The notes below the pieces were generated by a model. The model saw only the letters and a program-made list of their open reading frames with translations. It did no database searches and was not told where the DNA came from. From assembly GCA_002811675.1 (NCBI GenBank), contig PDIM01000038.1, forward strand, positions 67,016 through 96,956: a DNA stretch of 29,941 nt. Direction: 5' to 3'. The stretch is from Ichthyosporea sp. XGB-2017a (taxonomy: Eukaryota > Opisthokonta > Ichthyosporea). Shown piece by piece: positions 20,301-29,662 of this stretch. Each line of letters begins with the position of its first letter. Position 1 is the stretch's first letter. The position numbers were made by a program, and so were the translations under genes.

Positions 20301-20422
20301 TCGTGACATTTCAACGATACCATCTGTTCATTTGGAGTGTTTTTTCTCCGAAATACTTGTACTTTATTGTAGAAACTTACGTATATAATTTAGTTTTGCT
20401 AATTCTGTTATTTGCTTACTAA
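17394..20422 (+). CDS. PIGG: GPI ethanolamine phosphate transferase 2 (PIG-G / GPI7)
   Basis: ER membrane enzyme adding ethanolamine phosphate to the second mannose of the GPI anchor. Exons 17394-19683 and 19776-20422, separated by a 92-nt GT-AG intron, encode 978 residues (human about 983). The start MERGMKWC is the first in-frame ATG. Residues 7-24 form a signal anchor. The lumenal alkaline-phosphatase fold follows: VMIDALRYDF (metal Asp 80), APTVTMPRIKALLTG with the catalytic Thr region near 116-118, VFYGDDTW, DYTEVDRNVSRH, LHYLGVDHIGH and LCGDHGMNEVGNHGGSSEGE. These blocks, notably TVTMPRIKAL and DYTEVD, distinguish PIG-G from PIG-N and PIG-O. The C-terminal half has many hydrophobic segments, as the family requires. 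It functions with the PIG-F partner, which is not in this window. Convergent with MELK, 90 bp apart. Confidence 0.95.
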
Positions 20423-20460
20423 AATTCTCACTTAAAGCTAAAAGTAAATATCCAAAAGAG

Positions 20461-20466
20461 AATAAA
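20461..20466 (+). terminator. Poly(A) signal of PIG-G
   Basis: AATAAA 39 bp after the PIG-G stop, inside the 90-bp gap to the convergent kinase stop codon. Confidence 0.55.
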
Positions 20467-20512
20467 AGAAATATCTGATTTGATTTCTTGTCTTGTGAGC
20501 TCTCCCCTTAGC

Positions 20513-22555
20513 TCACTCTGTATTAAGAAGTTTCATACTTTTTAAGATTTCTTGACATTTTTCTTTGTACAACCATGTATCCCCTTTGAAACGACCGAAC
20601 TTAATACCCGTCATATTCAGATCCCGAAGTCGGCAAATCGTTAATTTAAATCCCAAAACAGTTTTGTCCATTCCATCCTTTTTCTTGATTTTAAACATGT
20701 ACCCGAATTGTTTAAATGTAAGCTCAGAGGACTTCTCCAGAACATTCTTCACCTGCTCAACAACCTCATCTGGGGGTGCAGAAGTTGTTGTCGATACACT
20801 GAACGATTTACCAGTAATTTCAGGAGGGCCCAAGGTGCTAACATCTGATGTAGATGGTTTGGTTATCTTGATCAACGAATTAAAAAAGTTAGAAAAGCCT
20901 TCTTTGCCTTTCGTTAATGAATTTTTTCGCGCTGGAAGACCATTGATGTGACCACTGTTGTTTTGATCCTCAGACCGAGTAGTTCTTGGCTGACTGCGAA
21001 ACGTAGATATGTGTCCCATATCAACTGACTTTCTTCGACTATTGGTCGAATTAATAGTAGGCAACTTTTCAGGCTGTTGAGTAGCATTAGGGGACCGTGG
21101 TTTGCTTTTGCTAACATTGTTTTCACTTGATTGATTAACCGCACTTGGGAACACAAAGGGATTTGAATCATGCATTATCGACGCATCGGCGGTTTTATGA
21201 TTCATTTCATGTTCCCTAATGATTTCCATTTGGGATTTCCCAGAGCGATCAGCTGAAGATTCATTACAGGTAGGGCCCAATGACAAAGAAAGTCTGGCTG
21301 TATCATCTCTCCCTTGTACCGTGCTATTCGAACTCTCCACCTGACTTTCAGAATTTGAAGCTGATCTAGAAAGTCCCTTGGAATGTGCCAGATATTGCTT
21401 GTACCTATCGTTATTCCTTGATATTGCTAATAATGCCAAGTTGTAAAATAAAACATAACTATTTAAAGTCTTATTAGCTACCATGGCTCTAAGTTCTTTG
21501 TCAACTATTTTGTTAACATCACATGTCCACTCAATAGCCTGATCAATCTGACATAACTTGGGTTTGGTCAACCCTTCGCAAGTATTTGTACAACAATCTA
21601 ACCATTCGAGTTCCCAAATTTCGTCAAATGTTAGCCTCTCCTGAGCTTCGTATTTCAGCAGACCTTGCAGAACCTCAAGAACCTGTGGTGACAGGTGGGC
21701 CGGGAATTGGATTTTACCCTCCCGAAGGGCTTTGGCTCTAGCAGAACTACCGAGTCCTTGGTCTAAAGGCAATGAACCACACACAAGCGCGTACAGGAGA
21801 ACACCCAAGCTCCACATATCAGCTTTACTCCCCAGATAGGCCTTAGACTCGAGTAATTCAGGTGCCGCATATGATATTGAACCACAAGCAGTCTGAAGAA
21901 AGTCTTGGAAAGGATCGCAGCGAGAGCCAGCCAGGCCAAAATCAATCATCTTAATATTCATGTCGTCGTCTAGTAAAAGATTTTCTGGCTTCAAGTCTCT
22001 ATGTACAATCCCGTTCTGATGACAATAATTTAAAGCATTCAATATTTGAACAAAGTATTTTCGAGCCTCGACTTCTTTCAGTTTACCACGGCTTACAATA
22101 TAGTCAAACAACTCCCCTCCCGGTGCGTACTACAAACAAATCAAAAGCAATATATTGTATATTAGAATCGTCTTCAGTAAGGTCCTTTAGATGAATTCAC
22201 ATACACTTACCTCCAGCAACAGGTACACGCTATTTTCAGTTTCAATCACGCCATACAACTCACAAATATTCTCATGGTTCAAAGTTTTCATTGCCTCAAT
22301 CTCATTTACTAGTCTATTTTTGGCTGTGGGACCTTTGAGCACAGCCTTATTAACGATTTTAATGGCAACAGGCTCTCCTGTTACTTTATGGACCCCCTTT
22401 CGAACCTTAGCAAAACCTCCCGAGCCAATCGTATCGCCTATGGAAAATAAATCTCTCACAGGATGGGTCCCCACTGACGCATCAAAAACAACTACATCGG
22501 GAACTATCGACTGTGTATTGGACGCAATATGCGGTCCCTCCGCATCAACGCTCAT
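20513..22555 (-). CDS. MELK: MELK-type Ser/Thr kinase (AMPK/SNF1-related)
   Basis: Exons 22555-22211 and 22129-20513 (81-nt intron) encode 653 residues; human MELK has 651. Kinase domain: glycine loop GSGGFAKV (44-51), VAIK with Lys 66, Glu 85, catalytic HRDLKPEN (158-165), DFG (178-180). The activation segment FLQTACGSISYAAPE has Thr 195 and Ser 199 at the places of human T167 and S171, and the sequence AYLGSKADMWSLGVLLYALVCG is MELK-like. A UBA-like segment follows at about 305-355, then a Ser/Asn-rich linker, then a C-terminal KA1 domain whose end (MTGIKFGRFKGDTWLYKEK) matches the MELK KA1 end and would bind acidic phospholipids. MELK acts in cell cycle and asymmetric division in animals. 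A more general SNF1-related kinase is the alternative, but domain order and length favour MELK. Confidence 0.92.
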
Positions 22556-23428
22556 TTTGTTTTAACAACGTGGAGACAAGAAAAAAATATGCGTATATTT
22601 TTACTTAATCACTCACAGCTCGCTCTCTTTAACGTTGCTTTGATTGATTGACATCATATGTGCTTATTAGGACGAGTAGAAACACACTCTCTTCGGAAAA
22701 TGGTTGAGAGATTAACAGATCAAAATTTGAATTACGAACAAAAGGACTATGTCACAGCCTAGCCCCCCCCACTAGTTAATTTGGTTCAACTGTGACGATT
22801 AAAACCAAAGTCACAAAACTCTAAACTCTTCACAAACAATACACCAACAACATAAACAAAATACATTTATTTTTAATACCAACAAATTAAAATAAATAAA
22901 ATTATATTTATTGAAAACAAAATGTATTATTATAATAAACAAAACAAATTCTGGCACAACCAGACTTTCTATAGGAACAGGATCGAATATTGTCCCGATC
23001 GAACGTCACTTCATTATAGGTGCCCAAGATATAATTATGACATATTCACATAACCAGAAGCTGTCAGAACCTTGTTCGGCCTAATGTCGACCTTTCACTA
23101 CCTTATATATATACGCTATCATTTGTATTGTAATTACACCTGCCCGCAACCACCAGAAGCTCATGTAAAGCATGAAACACCCTGCTGCAGTCATGAGATA
23201 GTTTTTAGTTTGTTGAAATATTGTCGACATTATGAAAATCAAACACGGCAATTATGAAAAGCGAAGCCGGCAGGTGAATGATTCAGCTTCTTACGGCATT
23301 GTGATAGTGCCCCGTTCCATGTTTACAGTTTTTAAGCACTCGACATATTTCGCTGTTGCGATTCTATGAGCGGATATCGTCTATGCATGGGGACTGTTTT
23401 TAAACGCACTTCCAAGTCCCACCAGAAG
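22556..23428. other. Intergenic region upstream of the kinase
   Basis: 873 bp between two minus-strand genes. It includes an A/T-only stretch at about 22850-22945, a C9 run near 22764, and no frame with a recognisable domain. It should hold the MELK promoter and the 3' UTR of the coiled-coil gene. I see no structured RNA. Confidence 0.5.
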
Positions 23429-24085
23429 TCACTTCTCGCTTGACTGCAGGCTTACTCCCCCTGAACATTCCTTCACAAAGCACTCCTGGAACTCCTTTTC
23501 CATTACACGAATTTGATCCTCAATCTGCATTTTCTTATCACAACAGTACTTGATATGGTCATTCAAGCGACCCAATACAGCCAGATAATTCCGTTTCTTT
23601 GTATTATATTCCTCAACAAGTGTACTCACACGCGGCGAGTTGTTTTCCTTTTCTTCTGTGCGTCCATCACCGTCCCCAAAAGAGTCCACAACTCCCAAAG
23701 TTGATTGAAAATGTTCTTGTTCCATTGGATTGTGTGATTCACCCGGCCCGTCTGCCCCATTATATGAAATATTTTGCTGAAGTTTCCGTTGATGTGCTTT
23801 ATGTTCCAGACCTGGCTTTAGCAGAATATTTACCTTATCAGCTGATCCATGTTCAGACTTTGTGGGGCTCCTGTCCTGAGCCTGTTTCTGTACAGGGCTA
23901 TTATAGTCCGTATTTACGTAATACTGTGCATGTCTTGGCTGAGAAGACTTTTCACGACTCCGTTCCATCAGCAACTCCTCGATTCTCATCTGCTTGTACT
24001 CCTCAGTCAGAAAGTTTTCCTGCATGGCCTCATGAACCCCGCGAACATACTCGTCCTCGGGGAAATCGGTCATCTCACTAGACAT
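23429..24085 (-). CDS. Small coiled-coil protein with KEN box and CDK-type sites
   Basis: Intronless, 218 residues from the first in-frame ATG (MSSEMTDFPEDEY). I do not recognise the family. Residues 1-45 are acidic and helical. The middle is low in hydrophobics and contains SP/TP sites, including SPTK at 73-76, a full CDK consensus, and NSPV at 62-65. KENNSP at 146-151 fits the KEN degron read by APC/C-Cdh1. Residues 156-204 form one predicted coiled coil with two adjacent cysteines (181-182). Such a set suggests a cell-cycle-regulated scaffold, possibly of spindle, centrosome or kinetochore, but that is inference from motifs alone. A purine-rich leader precedes the ATG. Confidence 0.75.
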   Translation of the reverse strand: MSSEMTDFPEDEYVRGVHEAMQENFLTEEYKQMRIEELLMERSREKSSQPRHAQYYVNTDYNSPVQKQAQDRSPTKSEHGSADKVNILLKPGLEHKAHQRKLQQNISYNGADGPGESHNPMEQEHFQSTLGVVDSFGDGDGRTEEKENNSPRVSTLVEEYNTKKRNYLAVLGRLNDHIKYCCDKKMQIEDQIRVMEKEFQECFVKECSGGVSLQSSEK

Positions 24086-24553
24086 TTTTTTCTTTTCTTG
24101 CCTTGTTTTTCTTCTCGTTTTTGCGTTTATGCTTCCCTTGATCTTCTTTCCGTTTTCTCTTTTCTTCTCCCTCCTTTTTATTGTTTTAGATTCCAAAGAG
24201 ATTTCAAAATTCCTTTGAAGCAAAAATAATATTGAAAAATAAAGGCACAGCAGACTTTTTTTTTGTTTTTATTTTATTTTTTTTCTGTTTAGTCAAAGAA
24301 GCAAAAAGTCTTATTTTGATTTGACTTATCTGTAGCATTAAAGGTTCATTTGCTCAGTTTACTGGTAAATAGAAAACAGTTTATACCGGGAAACAGAAGA
24401 TACAGTTTGATCTCAGCAAAAAGCCGGCCAAAACGGAAGCTGGGAGATGCTCAATGGAGGTGTTATTTCCAGGTTGTGCCGTTGACCCTTTGGCATTGAA
24501 TGTTCGGCTGGCTTGATAAGGCAAGAGAGAAACAAGTCAAAAAAGCCCTATTT

Positions 24554-24601
24554 AGAAGATACTGCGCCGCCAGATTACCCAAATACTAAACAGTGTCTTC
24601 T
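24554..24601 (+). repeat. Hairpin with 11-bp stem
   Basis: AGAAGATACTG (24554-24564) and CAGTGTCTTCT (24591-24601) pair over all 11 positions in plus-strand RNA if one U-G wobble is allowed, around a 26-nt loop. On the minus strand the same position is an A-C mismatch, so any RNA structure would favour plus-strand transcription. Confidence 0.4.
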
Positions 24602-24808
24602 GGTTACAACAGGATCGGCTATAACATCTTCATCTTGCGAAGTGTGGCCTATATCCATCCCACAATTTATTGGGCAACTCTTCCCTTTGGCACACTCTTA
24701 ATGCATCTTTTGACCAAATGAAAGAGTTTGATATTGGAACCTTGGTTGGTTCCGTGGACAGCTTTTGGAGATCCCCTCTCACTTCGACAAAGGCTTCATT
24801 CAGCTTGC

Positions 24809-24828
24809 TTGCAACTTGCAAGTTGCAA
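24809..24828. promoter_or_regulatory. Perfect 20-bp palindrome of three TTGCAA units
   Basis: TTGCAA occurs three times at 7-bp spacing, joined by C and G, so the whole 20 bp equals its own reverse complement. TTGCAA resembles bZIP (C/EBP-type) recognition. It lies about 210 bp upstream of the HIT gene start. Confidence 0.5.
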
Positions 24829-25037
24829 CAGTTCAAAAGTTAATTCCCTCGAGGGACTTCGCAATCAGCTGAGTGTGCACGCAGCGCAGTTTTTTTTCTT
24901 TTTTTTTCCATTTCTCCTCTTTAGTTTTGTTTTTCTCTTTTGCTTTGTAGATTTCACAGCTTTTTATTTGGTTGTTTTTCATTTCATTCCTGTAGCTTTT
25001 TTAATATTCACTTTAGGGAAATTATCGTTAATCCATC

Positions 25038-25574
25038 ATGTCTGTATTAAAGCCATCTTGTCTCTTTTGCAAAATTATCCGAGGGGAAATCCCCTCCTTT
25101 AAACTTCTGGAAAATGATAAAGTCTTTGCGTTTCTCGATATTGGGCCACTCTCCAAGGGACACTGTCTAGTTATCCCAAAATACTGTGCAGAGCAGATGC
25201 ATCAGGTCCCGGATGATTACCTCGCTGAGATCCTGCCTGCGGTTAAGAAGGTATGAAAGACGCATATTGTGGTCTCGTGACTGGGATTTTTTTGTTTTTC
25301 TTTGATGGGAGTTGAGAATGATAAATATTAATAACATTTTTTGACTATGATCTTTTCCTGCCACCTTTAGCTTGCCTCGGCGTGTGGGGGTGCACACTAC
25401 AATGTGCTGCAGAACAATGGGACCAGGGCTCATCAGGAGGTGATGCATGTCCATTTCCACATGATTCCTAAACCAGAAGATACCTCCAAGGGACTGGGAA
25501 TCCACTGGCCAACCAAACAGGCCGACATGGACGAGCTCAAGACCCTTGCTGATGAAATCATTGCAAAGTTATAG
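25038..25574 (+). CDS. HNT1: HIT-family nucleotide phosphoramidase (Hint/Hnt1 type)
   Basis: Exons 25038-25250 and 25371-25574 (120-nt intron, donor GTATGA) give 138 residues, the usual size for Hint/Hnt1. These enzymes hydrolyse AMP-lysine and other nucleoside phosphoramidates. Motifs: CLFCKIIRGEIPS with the Cys pair at 8 and 11, AFLDIGPLSKGHCLVIPK, YNVLQNNGTRAHQEV, and the histidine triad HVHFHMI at 97-103 with the middle His 99 as nucleophile. The sequence GEIPSFKLLE and the spacing resemble fungal Hnt1 and bacterial Hint more than Fhit or aprataxin. The next gene, SMG9, runs in the same direction 472 bp downstream. The start is fixed by the CxxC block a few residues in. Confidence 0.95.
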
Positions 25575-26014
25575 GCTTGAAACAGACTCCGTTTGTTGTT
25601 GTTGTTGATATTGCTGTTTGATGATGTTTTGGGTTGATGGACATTGCATTGGATTGGGTTTGGGTGAAGAGATGCGAAAAGAAAGTTTAGCTTGAAGAGT
25701 GGTGAAGGAACTTTACCAGTGGGATAGAAAAGAAATGAAAAGTAACAGCAATAAAGACTAAAAACCATTGTTTTTTAAAAAACTTGAAACATGCAGAAAC
25801 GCGAAAAAGAAAAAGAAAAAGAAAAAGAAAATTAATTGCGGCAAATTTCAGCAAAAAAAGTTGTTGTTTTTATTTTTTAGGTTGTGTAAAAGGACTTGTA
25901 TTTTTAATTTTTAATAAATGTTGTGATTTGGGTTAACTTTTGTTGCTGCCTTTTCGCTCTGTTGCTGTTGGTAAAGCAATAGCAATAAAGGGAGACAAAT
26001 AAAAGACCGGAGAA
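25575..26014. other. Intergenic region between HIT and SMG9 genes
   Basis: Contains AATAAA at 25750-25755 (176 bp past the HIT stop) with further AATAAA copies near 25913 and 25983, a (GAAAAA)n run at 25804-25831, and a poly(dA:dT) segment at 25853-25879, 168-194 bp before the SMG9 start. No gene seen. Confidence 0.55.
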
Positions 26015-26038
26015 GGGGTGGGGTGGGGGGTGGGTGGG
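26015..26038 (+). promoter_or_regulatory. G-quadruplex motif in the SMG9 leader
   Basis: Five runs of three to six G, each separated by a single T, end 8 bases before the SMG9 start codon on the sense strand. This is the classic pattern for a stable parallel quadruplex and stands out in otherwise AT-rich DNA. In mRNA it could hinder scanning; in DNA it could affect the promoter. Confidence 0.7.
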
Positions 26039-26046
26039 AAAGAGAG

Positions 26047-28091
26047 ATGCAAGGAGGAGGATCAGGTGGTTCTAGTCAAAGGGGCCAAAATTACGGAGGT
26101 GGGGGGTCTTCTTCGTCTTTGGTGGGCCAAAGCAGCGTGGGATCTGGTAGGAAGGCGGGAGGAAGGAGTGGGGGCGGTAGACAAAGGAATCGAGCAGGAA
26201 GGGTAAGTCGGTTAAGCGGCAAAGTAACTGTAGTGGAATTGTTGGTGTTGTGAAATTGTTCTTTGAACTGAATTTGAAATGTTGCTTTGCAGAGAAATTC
26301 TCAAGATGGTAGCGGAAGCTCTCAACCATCAGCCCCTTCTAGTAAAACTATTTTGGCCCGTCCAGCATCCAGTAGTCTGAAAGAAGTGGTTGTTTCGGGT
26401 CAGGCTTCGCCTCGGCCGATATCAAAATCTACAGGTCAACAGGAGCCTATACAGGGTGATCGAGGGAGGTTGAATCAACGTCCTGCATCAGGGGAATCTG
26501 GTAAAGCGACGAGGCCCTCATATTTGCAGCAGTCACAGCCGCAACAAAGACGCATTCTTGCTTCCAGACCCACTTCTCAGATTAGTGGAGCTAGCAGCGG
26601 TAGCGCTATCACTGACGAGTTTAAGAAAGGTAATAAGAGCAAGGAGCCCTCCCACGCAAACGTTGCCCGACCATTGACTGCCAAACTGCTGAATAACAAG
26701 TTTGAGTTTTGCATTTATAAGGCAAAAGAGGTTAGTTGCTTATTGGTGAATGTGCAGTGTTTAGTACTATATGATATGCTAAAAGAGTGTAGTCTGTTTG
26801 TGTATTATTTTCGCTTTATTTTACGAATCCAGTTTTTAAAAGGTTTTTCAAGGCATCGGGTAATTGGTGTTCTGGGAGGGCAAGGTGTGGGAAAATCTAC
26901 TATTCTTGGAATGCTCGGGCAAAGAAGGACAGAAGACAACACGTTTATGGGATACATGAATGCTGGACTGAGCTCAGGAAAAAGTGTAGGACCTAGTGGG
27001 AATCAAAGGCCAAATCGTCAAAGATTTCAGGATGTCATTTTCCCAGCACAGACGGAAGACTGCTTTCTGAGTGCGAGCTTTCAAACGTCAGGGATCGACA
27101 TGCATGTTTCCGATGAAGGCGTCATCTTTCTAGACACTCAGCCCGTACTTAGTCCTGCTGTGCTTGAACAAGTACTCTCGAAGGAGCATGAGGCGAACTT
27201 TCCAAACTTTATCATCTCGCCAGTTCACTATGTTGAATACACTTCACTTTTGATGGTTCTTTTTTTATTTTCCGTCTGCCATGTTGTTGTGGTTGTTCAG
27301 GACTGGGTTGCTGACCACGCCTTGTTAAAATTGCTGAAAACAGCAGAAATGATTCTTCCTTTTTCATTCAATAGTGGTCAGATAGCAAACAGTACCAATG
27401 GTGCCATTGTTGGGGAGTCTAAAAAGGGAGCAGCTCCGTTAGGGAACTATTCCCTTAATTTTCCACACACAGTCTTTGTATATAACAGAATTCCCCCCGA
27501 ACTGTTCACAATGGATACTCTTCAGAACATATGCCTTGCTCATCAGACTTTTTTCCGTAACTCTAGGATTTTAAGTGATGTTGCGGTTGTAAATATGCAA
27601 GGCTTTCCGGGTCCGTTATCGTGTAAGGAAGACGCAAAAGTGGAACTTATGTCTTTTGAGGGTCAAAACGTCTTTATGCTACCGACCTATTGCTCCCATA
27701 GCGCTTGCACAGATATATCTTCGTGGAGTGATGATGATAAGGGACTTACTAGGGAAGAGATTCCTTTATGCAAAGATTTTGATGTGCTCTTTAGTGACTT
27801 TAAAACGCAGATACTTTCTGCTGTGACTTTTAGCTCACGGGATAGCATAGACCAAGACTGGTAAGTTTTATTGTAAATTCAAGGTACAAGGGGAACTTAT
27901 TTCTGTGGAGGACATATCTTGGTGTTTTGTTTGCTAACTTTGAATTTAACTCGTTGAAAACTATTTGTTTCAGGATTGGGTATGCTTCGCAGTTGTGGGA
28001 ATCCCTAAAAAAGTCTAATTTTGTGAATGAATACAATCGCATACTGAAAAAGATGAACACTCATGGGACACAAACAAGTGGCAAAAGATAA
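26047..28091 (+). CDS. SMG9: SMG9, nonsense-mediated mRNA decay factor
   Basis: SMG9 pairs with SMG8 to restrain the SMG1 kinase that phosphorylates UPF1. Exons 26047-26202, 26293-26730, 26833-27860 and 27974-28091, all GT-AG, encode 579 residues (human about 520). Residues 1-190 are Gly/Ser/Gln/Arg-rich and disordered, as in other SMG9 proteins. The G-like domain begins at about 205: VIGVLGGQGVGKSTILGML, a P-loop at 213-221, then TSGIDMHVSDEGVIFLDTQP and LLMVLFLFSVCHVVVVVQDW, which match the family strongly. The C-terminal exon (DWIGYASQLWESLKKS) matches the conserved end. The second intron (26731-26832) is 102 nt and has no stop in frame, so an unspliced form would stay open. It was called an intron because removal joins KAKE to FLKGFSRHRVIGV as in homologues. 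Confidence 0.93.
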
Positions 28092-28343
28092 AAATACACC
28101 TTTAAACATGTGCTTTAGTTAACGCGATAAATCGACCATAATCACTTGCTTCTGTTATCCACTTTTATTTCCATTGGATCGGGTTGATTTTTGTTCGTTC
28201 TTCTTCTCTTTTTCTTCCTTTTTTTTTTTGCTTGAACAAAAAAAAAATGTGCAGGTAATATATAGGCATAGAGTGCGAAGATGGAATTTGAAAGAACGAG
28301 CACAAGAAAAGCAGCAAGGTATTTTTCCAAAAGCCATTTATGT

Positions 28344-29662
28344 CTATGAAGATTCTTGGGCTTTCTTCATTTCGCTCACTCTCTTTGTGAGGAGCTCATA
28401 CAGATTATTTTGGTCCTGCACAGCCGTAGATATTAGATAGCTGTTAAAAGATTTATCGGCTTCAATGGCTGTAAATCTTATTGTTTTCGGGGACATTTTT
28501 GCAATGTCCATGTTTCCCCATATTTTCACGTTGATGATAAGTCGCATACTCCCAGACATTCTACCGACAATTCGGCTTGAACGTTGCCCTGTTTCTTTGT
28601 TTACACTATCTAGAACGCGAAGGTTACCAGCACCAATCTCCTTCCAAACTTTCTTCTCCTTGTCAAGGACAAAGAATTTTGCAGTTCCCTTTGAGCATAA
28701 ACGTAATAAAGCAAAAAAGACTTTAATAACTAAAAAACGATTGCTACATACTGGCTCTCTGCACTTTTCAAACTTACCACATGCGCCACCTTTTCGTCTT
28801 CTTCACCAGTCAATACAGGCCCTTTTTGTAAAAATGCTTCTGACGGCTCTGATTTTTCGGACGAACCAAACACACACGAGTCCTTCGAGCTTTTGAAAAT
28901 TGCGGAGCTATCTTGCTTTGCTCCATTCTGCTCATCCTTTTCCCCGACTTTACTACCCTTACCTTCTCCGCTTTTATCTGCTTTTTTATCTGCCTCTTCA
29001 CCACTGCTTTTTTTACTTTTCTCTTCAACATACCCGAATCCTTTCTTTTCTACTTTAGCAGCTGCGGCAAAACCGCCCCCGAAACTGCCAAAGCCCGATC
29101 CTCCGAACCCCGTTGACGAAGAAAATTGTTTCGCAGCATTCATAAAAAGATTTCCACCATCCACTTTGTTCCCAGGATTAATCGATGGCATTGGAACATG
29201 ATTATTATTCTCAATAATTAAATTACCGCTTGTCTTTGACGTACCCGGAACGTAAAAGGATTTGCTCTCCTTGCCCTGATCTTCTTGAGTTTCCTTTGTT
29301 TCCGGCTTCTTTTCTTCTTCTTTTGATACCTTTTCCTTGTTTTCACCACCTTTAGAAGGTTTCTGTATGTCCTTAAACGCTTCCGTTTCCTTCTTGCTAC
29401 TCTTCTCTGGACTACCGGTACCCCCATTACAGCTGTCAGCACCCGGAGAGCATATATCAGCCTTTTTATCCACATCCTTAGCCAGTGCAGAGATTTCTGC
29501 CTTCTTATCCACAGTTAAGATTGGTTCCCCAGCTAAAAGTCTTGGCTCGGCAAGTCTGAACTTTTTCGGGCCAGCTGGATCTGCTTCCGAGGCTGTTCTT
29601 TTCCGCTGTGCTTGGGCCAGATCCGAGAGTTGTCCCTTCTCCTTCTCTTCTAAATCAGACAT
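28344..29662 (-). CDS. RANBP3: Ran-binding protein 3 (RanBP3 / Yrb2 type)
   Basis: Exons 29662-28778 and 28688-28344 (89-nt intron) encode 409 residues. RanBP3 is a nuclear cofactor of the exportin Crm1 that binds Ran-GTP. An N-terminal basic nuclear-localisation region RKRTASEADPAGPKKFRL at 20-37 includes FRLxxPxL, a block also present in vertebrate RanBP3. A long Lys/Glu/Ser-rich disordered region follows, with FG motifs clustered at 185-210 (GFGGSGFGSFGGGF) and CVFG at 263-266. The RanBD runs from about 283 to 400: VLTGEEDEKV, KFFVLDKEKKVWKEIGAGNLRVLD and MRLIINVKIWGNM. The acidic start and hydrophobic core of RanBP3/Yrb2 are kept. Convergent with SMG9, with 252 bp between stops containing T-rich DNA. 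Confidence 0.93.

Larger units (their letters stand above)
24086..25037. promoter_or_regulatory. Divergent intergenic region between coiled-coil and HIT genes
   Basis: 952 bp between divergent start codons. It holds a T-rich tract at 24256-24290, a hairpin at 24554-24601, a 20-bp palindrome at 24809-24828, and a T-rich tract at 24890-24908, 130-148 bp before the HIT start. A minus-strand frame at 24630-24836 is open for 68 codons but has no ATG and no known domain. Confidence 0.5.

Noticed and set aside
24630-24836. Minus-strand frame of 68 codons upstream of the HIT gene
   Set aside because: No ATG start and no domain; part of it is the translation of the 20-bp palindrome.
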